Assembly (NCBI RefSeq): GCF_036906915.1
Contig: NZ_JBAKHX010000048.1
Coordinates: 1-60,037, forward strand
Source: Phytohabitans sp036906915
Lineage (GTDB): Bacteria > Actinomycetota > Actinomycetes > Mycobacteriales > Micromonosporaceae
Direction: 5' to 3'
DNA length: 60,037 bases
Position numbers and translations under genes: made by a program
Shown: positions 42,354 through 52,895 of the stretch, one piece after another
Numbering within the stretch: the stretch's first letter is position 1
How the letters are laid out: each line of letters starts with the position of its first letter
The notes under the pieces: model-generated
The model's input: only the letters and a program-made list of their open reading frames with translations
Told to the model about the DNA's origin: nothing
Databases searched by the model: none

Positions 42354-44933
42354 TCACTCAGTCGCCTTTCGAGTGACCACCGCCAGGCCACGGTCGGTTT
42401 CAACCACGGCGACGTCACCGTCCACATCGGTCCGCAGTACACGTGCGCCACCCCGGCTGAGGCGAGCGAGGACCGCGTTCGCCGGGTGTCCGTACCGATT
42501 GCCGGAACCGACCGGCACGAGTGCCACCGCCGGGTCGACCGCGTCGAGAAAGCCTGGATCTTGGAAGGCGCTCCCGTGGTGGGCGACCTTCAAAATGTCG
42601 GCTCGGAGCCCGGCGGCACCCACCCGTTCCAGCAACGCCTGCTGCAACTCCACCTCCGCGTCACCGGTGAGCAGCACCCGCACACCGTCGCCGCGCACGG
42701 TGAGCACCAGCGAGTTGTTGTTGGCGTCCGACCGTGTCCCGCGCATCGGGTGCGGCGGCCCGATCGCCCGTAGTTCCATCGGGCCGACCACGCGTGCCCA
42801 GCCGGCATGCGCGGCCACCACCGGTATCCGATGGGCGGCCGCCGATCGTGCCACCAGCGCACGGCCGAACTCCGGCTCATGCCACGCCGTGGTGACCACC
42901 GCACCGACGGCTCGGCCACGCAGGATGCCCTCGATGCCGCCGATGTGATCGAGATGGAAGTGCGTCACCACCAGCAAAGGCACGGCGCGTACGCCCAGCC
43001 GACGCAGGCAGCGGTCGACCGCTGACGGATCGGGCCCGGCGTCGACCACGATGGCCTGCCCGGACGCCACCGGCATCACCACGACGTCGCCCTGCCCCAC
43101 GGCGCACACCGCGACGATCAGCCCCGCCGGCGGCCACCCGGACGCCACCAGTCGCACCGGCAGCGCGCCGACCGCCACCGCGACCACAACGACCGCCACG
43201 AGCCGCCGGACGAGCCGCCACCTCGACGCCAAGAGGAACGCGATCGTCAGCGCGCCGAGCAGCAACGCACCCGGCACACCGGGCGGCCACGGCACGCTCC
43301 CCGCCGGCACCCGCGCCCCGTAGCGCGCCACCAGCACCAGCCACCATGCCGGCCAGCCGCCCAGCCACGCGGCGAACTCGGCACCCGCTGGCCAGATCGG
43401 CGACACCACCGCCGCCGCGACGCCCAGCAGGGTGGCTGGCGCGATCGCCGGCACCGCCAGCAGGTTGGCCGGCAGCGCCACCAGGCTCACACCACCGGAC
43501 AGGCCCGCGACGACCGGCGCGCAGGCGACCTGTGCCGACGCCGGAATCACAATCGCCTCGGCCACGCCCGCCGGCACGCCCCGCCGCCGGAGCGCATCAC
43601 GCCAGCGCGGCGCGAGCAGCAGCAACCCGCCGGTCGCGAGGACGGACAGGGCGAACCCGGCGTCGCCCGCCAACTCCGGATCCACCACGACGAGCACCGT
43701 CACGGCGGTCGCCAGCGCCGGAAGCGCCGCCCGTGGTCGGCCGGCCGCCAGCGCAAACAGACCGACCGCTCCCATCGCCGCAGCCCGGACGACACTCGGC
43801 GACGGCCTGGCCAGAATGACGAACCCGGCCAGCGCGAGCCCGCACGCTCCCGCCGCGAGCCACGGCCCCGCCCGCGACCACCGGGCTGCCAGGAGCACCG
43901 CTCCGATCACGATCGCCACGTTGGAACCGCTGACCGCCACAAGGTGAGTCATGCCGGTGGTGCGGAAGTCGTCGACCACCGCCGGATCGAGCCGGCTGAC
44001 ATCGCCGACCACGAGACCGGGCAACAGCCCACCCGGCTCGTCGGGCAGCGGGCCGCAGGCTTGCTGCAAGCCGGCGCGAAGGCGGCCGGCGGCCCGCTGC
44101 GCCCACGATGGCTTGCCGTGCAGGGCTGGTGCACCACGCGCCGACAGGACACCGGCCCGCAGGTCACCGCCGCGCGCCGGCATCAGTCGCCCCTTCGTGG
44201 TCAGCCGCTGTCCGGGCAGCAGCGGGCGCCAGGCAGGATCGGTCGCCAGCACCAGGATGCGCGCGGACACCCGCAGCGTCTGAGCTGGACCGTCAACTGG
44301 ACGCACGGTCCGCAGGTCGGCTGACACCACGTACAGGGGCGGGCGCCCCGAGTCGCCGCCGACGCGGCGCGGATCGTCACGAACGACGAGGTCGGCGTCG
44401 ACGGTGGCCTGGTCGCGCACCAGGGCGGCCAGCGGGCCGGCATCCCGCGCCACCAGGCGTGCGCTGGTCGCCGTGCTGCCGCACACGACGCCGATGAGCA
44501 CCCCGGCAACCGTCCACCCATGCCGGCAGCCCCGACTCTTCCAACCCCGCAAGCCGAGCCCGCCCGGCTGCCCAGACCGAGCCCGCCACCACGGCTCGCC
44601 CTGCGCCCACAGCCACCCTCGCCAGCCCGTCTGGGGCTGCAGGCGCGGCAGTCCTCGCCACCCTGCTGAGCCCGGCGAGCGGAGCCTGCCCCGCCAGGTC
44701 GGTGGGTCCGAGCGCAGCCGGTCTTGCCGGGTCGGTGCGCCCAGCGACCGCAGCCAGCCCCATCGGCCCGGCCGACCCGGACGGCGCAGCATCGCCGTCG
44801 AGACGATGGTCGCGGCGAGGGCCGCGCAGGCGCCCACGAGGGCCGACGTGCGTGCCGATGTGTAGAGGGCGCCGAGCGCGGAGAGCCAGGTGGCCACCGC
44901 CAGGCCGGCGAGCCGGAGGTCGGGCGGCCTCAT
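42354..44933 (-). CDS. comEC: ComEC/Rec2 competence-type DNA translocase
   Basis: An 859-residue polytopic membrane protein. An N-terminal DUF4131-like part and OB-type domain precede the competence domain with many membrane segments (TGMTHLVAVSGSNVAIVIGAVLLAARW). A C-terminal metallo-beta-lactamase-like domain has the zinc motif THFHLDHIGG and KVAHHGSAFQDPGFLDAV. In competent bacteria this channel imports single-stranded DNA. The stretch MRPPDLRLAGLAVATWLSALGALYT begins the first membrane segment. It is coupled to comEA by a 4-bp overlap. No pilus or comEB genes are nearby. Confidence 0.95.
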   Translation of the reverse strand: MRPPDLRLAGLAVATWLSALGALYTSARTSALVGACAALAATIVSTAMLRRPGRPGRWGWLRSLGAPTRQDRLRSDPPTWRGRLRSPGSAGWRGLPRLQPQTGWRGWLWAQGEPWWRARSGQPGGLGLRGWKSRGCRHGWTVAGVLIGVVCGSTATSARLVARDAGPLAALVRDQATVDADLVVRDDPRRVGGDSGRPPLYVVSADLRTVRPVDGPAQTLRVSARILVLATDPAWRPLLPGQRLTTKGRLMPARGGDLRAGVLSARGAPALHGKPSWAQRAAGRLRAGLQQACGPLPDEPGGLLPGLVVGDVSRLDPAVVDDFRTTGMTHLVAVSGSNVAIVIGAVLLAARWSRAGPWLAAGACGLALAGFVILARPSPSVVRAAAMGAVGLFALAAGRPRAALPALATAVTVLVVVDPELAGDAGFALSVLATGGLLLLAPRWRDALRRRGVPAGVAEAIVIPASAQVACAPVVAGLSGGVSLVALPANLLAVPAIAPATLLGVAAAVVSPIWPAGAEFAAWLGGWPAWWLVLVARYGARVPAGSVPWPPGVPGALLLGALTIAFLLASRWRLVRRLVAVVVVAVAVGALPVRLVASGWPPAGLIVAVCAVGQGDVVVMPVASGQAIVVDAGPDPSAVDRCLRRLGVRAVPLLVVTHFHLDHIGGIEGILRGRAVGAVVTTAWHEPEFGRALVARSAAAHRIPVVAAHAGWARVVGPMELRAIGPPHPMRGTRSDANNNSLVLTVRGDGVRVLLTGDAEVELQQALLERVGAAGLRADILKVAHHGSAFQDPGFLDAVDPAVALVPVGSGNRYGHPANAVLARLSRGGARVLRTDVDGDVAVVETDRGLAVVTRKATE

Positions 44934-46651
44934 ACCACCACCAGCTCCTTGAGCTGCTCGTATCGCGCGTCACCGATGCCATCGACCTGCCGGAGGTCGC
45001 TCACCGACCGGAACCCGCCGCGCTGATCGCGGTGGTCGAGGATGCGCTGCGCCAAGACCGGCCCGACTCCCGGCAGGGTGTCCAACTCCGCAAGGGTCGC
45101 GGTGTTGAGGTTGACCTTGCCGCCGCTCTGGGCGGACGGCCCAGCACCACCCGGCGGTGCGGGCGGGGCCGTGACACCGACCAGGATCAGCTCGCCGTCG
45201 GTGACCTTTCGCGCCAGGTTGAGCAGTGCGACGTCGGTGCCGGGCAGCACTCCCCCGGCTGCCTCCAGCGCGTCGGCAACGCGGGCGCCCGCGGGCAGCC
45301 GCACCAGACCTGGCTTACGCACCTTGCCCGCGACTGCCACCACGACCTCCGCCGGGCTGGCGTCCACCGCTCCGCCGGACGCGGGGTCGCCGGAACCAGC
45401 AGCGCCATCGGGTCCTGCCGCCCCAGCTCCGGGCTCGGCCGCGCCCCCGCCAACGGCCGTGCCGCCCGGCTCGGCCGATGTGCCCGCCACCGCCTCCGCG
45501 GCGACCGGTTGCGGCCTCGGCCGAGCTCGCCATGCGATCACGGCGGCGACCAGCACCACCACCAGGGCCACGACCGCGAGCGCCTTGACGCCGCGGCGAC
45601 CCGGATCGAACGGGCTCGCCCCACCGAACCTGCTGGGTCGCTCGTCCGGCTCGTCCGGCGGCGCCTGCCAGCCGGCCGCTTCGTCGACATGCCCGGCCCG
45701 CTCCCAGCCCGTCCGCCTCGAAGAGGGCGCCGCCCCCGTCGGGTCACCCGTCAGGGCCCGGCCGCCAAAGTCTCGCGGAGACGGCAGATCCCAAGGGTGC
45801 GCTCCTAGGCCCGACGGAGGCGGCACGTCATCAACCGCCGCCTCGCCCGCTGAGGCGTCGCGCGGGCGGGCCGCGGCTGCATGGTGCGGGACAGGCTGAG
45901 AACGCCGCGCGGCCGCTCGGGGCATCGGAACCGCGGGCATCGCCCGACGCCCCCCACCCACACCTCGACCGGCGCCGGCGTGGCTCGAAGCACGAACAGC
46001 CCCGCCCAACCCAGCCCGGCTCGGACCACCAGCGGCCGGGCTCGCCCCTTCACCAGCCCCGCTCAGACCGCCACCAGCCCGGCCGGACCCAGCGCCAACC
46101 CAGCTCGCACCATCAGCAGCGTGATCGGACCCACCCGCAGCCCAGGTCGCCCCGCCAACAGCCGCGCTTGCCCCTCCATGAACCCAGCTCGGCTCGCTCG
46201 CGGCCTGGGTCGGCCAGCCGCCAGCCCCGTCCGACTCGCCAAAATCCCAAGCGGACCCGGCCGCCGGCATCACCGTGCCCAGCTCGCCAAGGTCTCCTGG
46301 CGGCGATGCCACCCAGGTGTCGCCGGCCGATGCACCGGAAGCCGAAGGGACGGCCAAGCCTTCTCCGGCGGGGCTTGCCTGAAGGTGCGGAGCGGCGAGG
46401 TCGCTGACAGCCGGCGGCAGAGGGAACGCCGGCTCGTCGTCAGTGCGGTGAGCGCCCGCTCCGGGTGAGGGAACGGCCGCCGTGCCCAGCGGAAACGCGA
46501 CCATCGTCGCGTCCGGGAGGGCAGGCACGGCGGCCGCCGTGCGCGATGATGGCGGTGCGACGTCGCGGGCCTTAGGCCCCATCGGCCCGCTCCGCAGCCG
46601 TGCCAGACGCTGCCGCACCGTCACTTCGTCGTCCCTCGACGTATCGCGCAC
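44930..46651 (-). CDS. comEA: ComEA-type helix-hairpin-helix DNA-binding protein with a long disordered N-terminus
   Basis: A 573-residue protein where family members usually have 150-300. The DNA-binding HhH pair is C-terminal (about 512-571: VNLNTATLAELDTLPGVGPVLAQRILDHR and SVSDLRQVDGIGDARYEQL). An SLBB-like domain is at about 436-493 (VVVAVAGKVRKPGLVRLPAGARVADAL). The membrane segment is at 357-375. The 350 residues before it would be cytoplasmic: Ala/Gly/Pro/Ser-rich low-complexity sequence with repeated Gly-Ala-Ser units. The start with MRDTSRDDEVTVRQRLARLRSG looks natural, but a start nearer the membrane segment cannot be excluded. The gene is coupled to comEC. Confidence 0.88.
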   Translation of the reverse strand: MRDTSRDDEVTVRQRLARLRSGPMGPKARDVAPPSSRTAAAVPALPDATMVAFPLGTAAVPSPGAGAHRTDDEPAFPLPPAVSDLAAPHLQASPAGEGLAVPSASGASAGDTWVASPPGDLGELGTVMPAAGSAWDFGESDGAGGWPTQAASEPSWVHGGASAAVGGATWAAGGSDHAADGASWVGAGSGRAGGGLSGAGEGASPAAGGPSRAGLGGAVRASSHAGAGRGVGGGRRAMPAVPMPRAAARRSQPVPHHAAAARPRDASAGEAAVDDVPPPSGLGAHPWDLPSPRDFGGRALTGDPTGAAPSSRRTGWERAGHVDEAAGWQAPPDEPDERPSRFGGASPFDPGRRGVKALAVVALVVVLVAAVIAWRARPRPQPVAAEAVAGTSAEPGGTAVGGGAAEPGAGAAGPDGAAGSGDPASGGAVDASPAEVVVAVAGKVRKPGLVRLPAGARVADALEAAGGVLPGTDVALLNLARKVTDGELILVGVTAPPAPPGGAGPSAQSGGKVNLNTATLAELDTLPGVGPVLAQRILDHRDQRGGFRSVSDLRQVDGIGDARYEQLKELVVV

Positions 46652-46785
46652 GGACCGAAGCTATGGCCCTTGCCTCACCCGCCGCCCCGAACATTTCCTC
46701 GGCTGTGGACAACCCAAGGCCCTGTGGAAAACGCCCTGATCAAGCCCTCACCTGCTACGGCGCCGCGTTGACACGCAGGGCCGCC

Positions 46786-46861
46786 GATCAAGGAAAACCT
46801 CATCGATCAAGGGCAAACGCACACGGATCAGGGATCAAACCACGTGCGTTTGCCCTTGATC
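46786..46861 (-). repeat. 76-bp 3'-end hairpin element, copy F
   Basis: GATCAAGG at 46786-46793, 11-base spacer, arms 46805-46826 and 46840-46861. In minus-strand sense the loop is TTTGATCCCTGAT and the two arm differences are wobbles. It lies 70 bp past the degV stop, with purine-rich DNA in between. The rest of the comEA-degV gap 46652-46931 has no gene; it must hold the comEA promoter. Confidence 0.92.
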
Positions 46862-46931
46862 GACGAAAAGCGGGAGGCACGGCGCGCACGCGGCGCCGTA
46901 CGAAGGCGAGCGGGGAGAGAAGGCGAGAGCG

Positions 46932-47780
46932 CTAGGCGTGGCGGTGGGTTACCACGCAGAGGAGGCCGGGGCCTACGTGGGTGGCCACCACTGCGCCTAC
47001 CTCTGTCACGTAGCGCTCGTGCAGGCGCGTGCCCAGCCGCTGCTCCAGCGCGTCGATCAACTGCCCCGCCCGCTCGGGCGCGCCGAAGTGGTGCACGCCC
47101 ACGTCTACATCGGACTCTTCTGCGGCCTCGACGGCCAGGTCGAGCAGGCGTGCCACGCCACGGCTGGCGGTGCGCACCCGGTCGCGCACCACGATCGCCC
47201 CGTCGACGACGTGCAGGATCGGCTTCACGGACAGGGCTGTGCCGAGCAGCGCCGACGCCGCCCCGATGCGACCGCCCCGCCTGAGGAACTCCAGCGTGTC
47301 GACGTAAAACAGCGTGTCGGTGCGGTCGATGGCGGCGCGCGCCGCTTGGCGTACGGCTGCCAGGTCGGCGTCTCGCGCGGCGGTCTCGGCGGCCGCGAGC
47401 GCCGGGAAGCCGAGGCCCATGCCCGTGGATCGGGCGTCGATCACCTCGATCGCCCCTCCGACCTCGGCCGCGGCGAGCGTGGCGGATTCGACCGTGCCGG
47501 ACAGTTCGGCGGAGATGTGCACGGAGACAACGCCGGTGGCGCCGTTGTCGAGCAGCTTGCGGTACACCGAGGCGAACTGCTCCGGGGCCGGGCGGGAGGT
47601 GGTCATGCTGACGCGGCGTTCGGTGAGGGCCTGGGCGATCTCGCCACGGCTGGCGTCGACGCCCTCAAGGCCGACGGCGTCGTTGATGACGACGGTGAGG
47701 GGCACGACGGTGATGCCATGCGCCTGGACGAGGGCGGACGGCAGGTACGCGGTGGAATCGGTGACGACCGCGACTGGCAT
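46932..47780 (-). CDS. DegV family fatty-acid-binding protein
   Basis: A 282-residue protein with the ATG at 47780. VAVVTDSTAYLPSALVQAHGITVVPLTVVI is the DegV N-terminus. VSMTTSRPAPEQFASVYRKLLDNGATGVVSVHISAELSGT carries the conserved TSxPxP and SGT fatty-acid-binding residues. LEFLRRGGRIGAASALLGTALSVKPIL is the second signature. DegV/FakB proteins present fatty acids to the kinase FakA; no FakA gene is in the window. The position after comEA matches Rv2417c. Confidence 0.93.
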   Translation of the reverse strand: MPVAVVTDSTAYLPSALVQAHGITVVPLTVVINDAVGLEGVDASRGEIAQALTERRVSMTTSRPAPEQFASVYRKLLDNGATGVVSVHISAELSGTVESATLAAAEVGGAIEVIDARSTGMGLGFPALAAAETAARDADLAAVRQAARAAIDRTDTLFYVDTLEFLRRGGRIGAASALLGTALSVKPILHVVDGAIVVRDRVRTASRGVARLLDLAVEAAEESDVDVGVHHFGAPERAGQLIDALEQRLGTRLHERYVTEVGAVVATHVGPGLLCVVTHRHA

Positions 47781-47840
47781 GCCGGCACGGTAGCCGATCA
47801 GGGCCCGAACGCAATGTTCGGGGAACTCGCGGTGGGTGCC

Positions 47841-47916
47841 GATCAAGGAACATCGGATCGATCAAGGGCAAAATGCACGCGGATCAGAGATCAAACCACG
47901 TGCCTTGCCCTTGATC
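47841..47916 (-). repeat. 76-bp 3'-end hairpin element, copy G (degenerate)
   Basis: GATCAAGG at 47841-47848, 11-base spacer, a 23-base arm at 47860-47882, a 13-base loop, and a 21-base arm at 47896-47916. The arms have an internal loop from small indels, but the total is still 76 bp. In sense the loop is TTTGATCTCTGAT. It lies 39 bp past the lipoprotein-gene stop. Confidence 0.88.
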
Positions 47917-47955
47917 GACGGATAGGGGCGCGGCGCGTGCGGCAAGAAGCGGGGC

Positions 47956-48381
47956 TCAGCCCGGCATGACCTCGGTGACCCTGAACGGGGTGCCCTGCTG
48001 GCAGGTCGTCATCATGTCGGGCTGGGGGCGGCCACGCACCGTGACCTGGGCACCGACCGGAATATCGGCGTCGCTGACATCGCCGGACGGCAGCAGTAGG
48101 TAGCTGGTGCCGCCGCTGCTCAACAGCTTGCAGCCGCCCTCGACGCCGGCCACAACCCGCCCGGTTAGCGTCACCCCACCAGAAGCCGGAGGAGAGGACG
48201 GCGCGGCCGACGAAGGCGAGGCCGCCGTGGCCGAGGGCGAGGGCGAAGGCAAGGGCGAAGGCGAAAGCGAAGGCGAGACCACCGAGGGCGAAGGTGACGG
48301 CGAGGGCGCGGATGTCGGAGCCGACGAACCGCAGCCAGCCAGCGCCAACGTCAGAAGGAGAAGAGCCGAACGGGTACCCAT
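47956..48381 (-). CDS. Putative lipoprotein with Pro/Ser linker
   Basis: A 141-residue exported protein. The signal peptide ends at LALAGC (Cys17 lipidated). A 50-residue linker of Ser, Pro and Ala follows (PSPSPSVVSPSLSPSPLPSPSPS); on the DNA it is built from drifted GGCGAA-type repeats. A C-terminal domain of about 70 residues (GVTLTGRVVAGVEGGCKLL, DADIPVGAQVTVRGRPQPDMMTTCQQGTPFRV) resembles a small OB-like beta barrel with a possible Cys-Cys bond. I do not recognise the family. Confidence 0.8.
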   Translation of the reverse strand: MGTRSALLLLTLALAGCGSSAPTSAPSPSPSPSVVSPSLSPSPLPSPSPSATAASPSSAAPSSPPASGGVTLTGRVVAGVEGGCKLLSSGGTSYLLLPSGDVSDADIPVGAQVTVRGRPQPDMMTTCQQGTPFRVTEVMPG

Positions 48382-48387
48382 ATCAGG

Positions 48388-49017
48388 TCAGACGGGCGAC
48401 GGCGTCGGCCGGTTGCCGGAAAGCCCGGCGTTGTGCGAGCGCAGCCACCACCCGCGGACCTGATCATGCCCCAGCTCGGTCCAGTGGCAGTTCTGCAACG
48501 GGCCGACCGAGCGCAGGATCTCCGGCGACCAGCCGAGAAGGAAGCCGCACCCCTGCCGGGCCGCCCCGCCGTGAGTCGCCACGACGATCGTGCCGCCGGG
48601 CGCCGCGTCGGCCGCCTCCTGGAGCGCCTGCCCGACGCGTTTTCCCAGGTCGTCGAGGGTCTCGACGTCACATCCGACGTCGCGCTCCCCGGCCCGCCAG
48701 CGGGTGTGCTCGTCGGGGTACCGCTCGGCGACCTCCGCCATGGTCAGGCCCTGCCACTTGCCGTAGGACCGTTCCCGCAGCCGTGGGTCGGTGCGAACCG
48801 GCAGCCCGGTGAGCGCCGCGAGCGTCGCCGCGGTGTCGGCCGCGCGCCGCAGGTCGCTCGCGACGATCGCGTCCGGATGCAGCGCCGCGAGCAGCGGCGC
48901 GGCGGCGGCGGCCTGCTCGCGACCCAGATCGTTCAGCGCAGTGTCGGTCTGTCCCTGGACGCGGTTCGACGCGTTCCAATCCGTGTTGCCGTGTCGCCAG
49001 ACGATGAGACGGGTCAT
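48388..49017 (-). CDS. Histidine phosphatase (GpgP/phosphoglycerate mutase-like)
   Basis: A 209-residue branch-1 histidine phosphatase. The phospho-acceptor is His9 in VWRHGNTDWN. RVQGQTDTALNDLGREQA, SDLRRAADTAATLA and the second His in IVVATHGGAARQGC complete the site. The homologous position in M. tuberculosis, Rv2419c next to rsfS and nadD, encodes the glucosyl-3-phosphoglycerate phosphatase GpgP, so the same role is plausible. The ATG at 49017 overlaps the rsfS stop by 4 bp. Confidence 0.9.
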   Translation of the reverse strand: MTRLIVWRHGNTDWNASNRVQGQTDTALNDLGREQAAAAAPLLAALHPDAIVASDLRRAADTAATLAALTGLPVRTDPRLRERSYGKWQGLTMAEVAERYPDEHTRWRAGERDVGCDVETLDDLGKRVGQALQEAADAAPGGTIVVATHGGAARQGCGFLLGWSPEILRSVGPLQNCHWTELGHDQVRGWWLRSHNAGLSGNRPTPSPV

Positions 49018-49397
49018 TCGGCTTCGACCAGGGCGCGATCCACGAATGGGATCGTCGGGCAGTCCTTCCACAGCCGGTCGAGCGCGTAGAACTCTCGTTC
49101 CTCGCTGTGCTGGACGTGCACCACGACGTCAACGTAGTCGAGCAGCACCCACCGGCCGGCCCGCTCGCCCTCGCGCCGCACTGGCTTGGCCTTTTCCGGA
49201 AGGTTGGCCAGCCGCTCCTCGATCGCGTCGACTATTGCCTGCACCTGCCGCTCGTTGGGGGCGGAGGCGAGCACGAAGGCGTCGGTGATGACCAGTTGGT
49301 CACCCACGTCGATGATGACGATGTCTTGCGCCTTCTTGTCGGCGGCGGCCTGGGCGGCGGCGAGCGCCAACTCTCGGGCGCGCTCGGATGCAGTCAC
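49014..49397 (-). CDS. rsfS: Ribosome silencing factor RsfS
   Basis: A 127-residue protein that binds L14 on the 50S subunit and blocks joining to 30S in starvation. ALAAAQAAADKKAQDIVIIDVGDQLVITDAFVLASAPNERQVQAIVDAIEE and RREGERAGRWVLLDYVDVVVHVQHSEEREFYALDRLWKD are classical RsfS sequences. The start is an ATG at 49397. It lies in the nadD-rsfS-phosphatase order common in actinobacteria, 53 bp after nadD. Confidence 0.96.
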   Translation of the reverse strand: MTASERARELALAAAQAAADKKAQDIVIIDVGDQLVITDAFVLASAPNERQVQAIVDAIEERLANLPEKAKPVRREGERAGRWVLLDYVDVVVHVQHSEEREFYALDRLWKDCPTIPFVDRALVEAE

Positions 49398-49450
49398 CCG
49401 CCTAGCCTCTCACACCCACGCAGCCGTCGCCGAGCGTTAAAACGGACAAA

Positions 49451-50044
49451 TTACCGGTAAAGACGTCGCTTGGCGATGTACTGCACCACACCATCCGGCA
49501 CGAGGTACCAGACCGGCTTGCCGGCCGCGACCCGCGCCCGGCAGTCGGTCGACGAGATCGCCATCGCCGGCACCTGCACGAGGCTCACCACGTCAGCGGG
49601 CAGGTGATCATCGGACAGCGGGAAACCCGGACGGGTGACCCCGATGAAATGCGCCATCTCGAACATCTGGTCGGTGTCTTTCCACGACAGCAACTTCTCC
49701 AGCGCGTCGGCGCCGGTGATGAAGAACAGCCGCGCCTTCGGCCCGTACTCCGCGCGCAGGTCGCGCAGCGTGTCGACGGTGTAGGTAGGTCCAGTTCTGT
49801 CGATGTCGACCCGGCTCACGTGGAACTGCGGGTTTGACGCGGTCGCGATGACCGTCATCAGGTAACGGTCCTCGCGCGGGCTGACGGGAACGTCGCCCTT
49901 CTGCCACGGCTCGCCGGTGGGCACGAACACCACCTCGTCCAGCCCGTACCGGTTGGCCACCTCGCTCGCCGCCACCAGGTGACCATGGTGGATCGGGTCG
50001 AACGTGCCGCCCATGATCCCGATCCGCCGCGCTTCGTCCGCCAT
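49451..50044 (-). CDS. nadD: Nicotinate-nucleotide adenylyltransferase
   Basis: A 197-residue enzyme forming nicotinate adenine dinucleotide from NaMN and ATP in NAD synthesis. The nucleotidyltransferase motif is GGTFDPIHHGHL near residues 12-23, VVFVPTGEPWQK gives the substrate site, and FITGADALEKLLSWKD and ISSTDCRARVAAGKPVWYLVPDGVVQYI follow; ISSTxxR is the second ATP motif (ISxTxxR). It lies 18 bp after pepN on the same strand. Confidence 0.96.
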   Translation of the reverse strand: MADEARRIGIMGGTFDPIHHGHLVAASEVANRYGLDEVVFVPTGEPWQKGDVPVSPREDRYLMTVIATASNPQFHVSRVDIDRTGPTYTVDTLRDLRAEYGPKARLFFITGADALEKLLSWKDTDQMFEMAHFIGVTRPGFPLSDDHLPADVVSLVQVPAMAISSTDCRARVAAGKPVWYLVPDGVVQYIAKRRLYR

Positions 50045-50062
50045 GCCGGAATCGTAATTCGA

Positions 50063-52546
<2,484 letters not shown>

Positions 52547-52617
52547 CCGCCCATACTGCACGATTGGCAGAGGTATAGCCTGTGCCGCGAAGACACACTC
52601 TTGCGAAGGAGCAAGCG

Positions 52618-52836
52618 ATGGCCCAGCACCCGAAGGGTGACTTTGACCTGTCCCGAGCGGTGTGGCAGCGGGCCAAGGGTGACGACTCCGAGAGCGCGGT
52701 CGAGGTCGCGTTCGTCGACGAGCTGATCGGCCTGCGCAACTCCGCTGACCCTGCCGGACCGGTGCTCGTGTTCACGAAGGACGAGTGGGACGCGTTCGTG
52801 GGCGGTGCGCAGGACGGCGAGTTCGACGTCGACTGA
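52618..52836 (+). CDS. Orphan DUF397 protein
   Basis: A 72-residue protein of the DUF397 family, typical of actinomycetes. FDLSRAVWQRAKGDDSESAVEVAFVDELIGLRNSADPAGPVLVFTKDEWDAFVGGAQDGEFD has the family layout, with AFV-DELIGLRNSxDP and the WDAFVxGxxxGEFD end. The ribosome site AAGGAG stands before the ATG at 52618. DUF397 genes usually sit beside an XRE-type (SCO4441-like) regulator gene; there is none nearby, so its partner must be encoded elsewhere. Confidence 0.93.
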   Translation: MAQHPKGDFDLSRAVWQRAKGDDSESAVEVAFVDELIGLRNSADPAGPVLVFTKDEWDAFVGGAQDGEFDVD

Positions 52837-52895
52837 GCGGCGCCTGACGGCGTGTTGTACGGCCCCTGAGGCGATGCTCACCTAATTTCCCCAAT

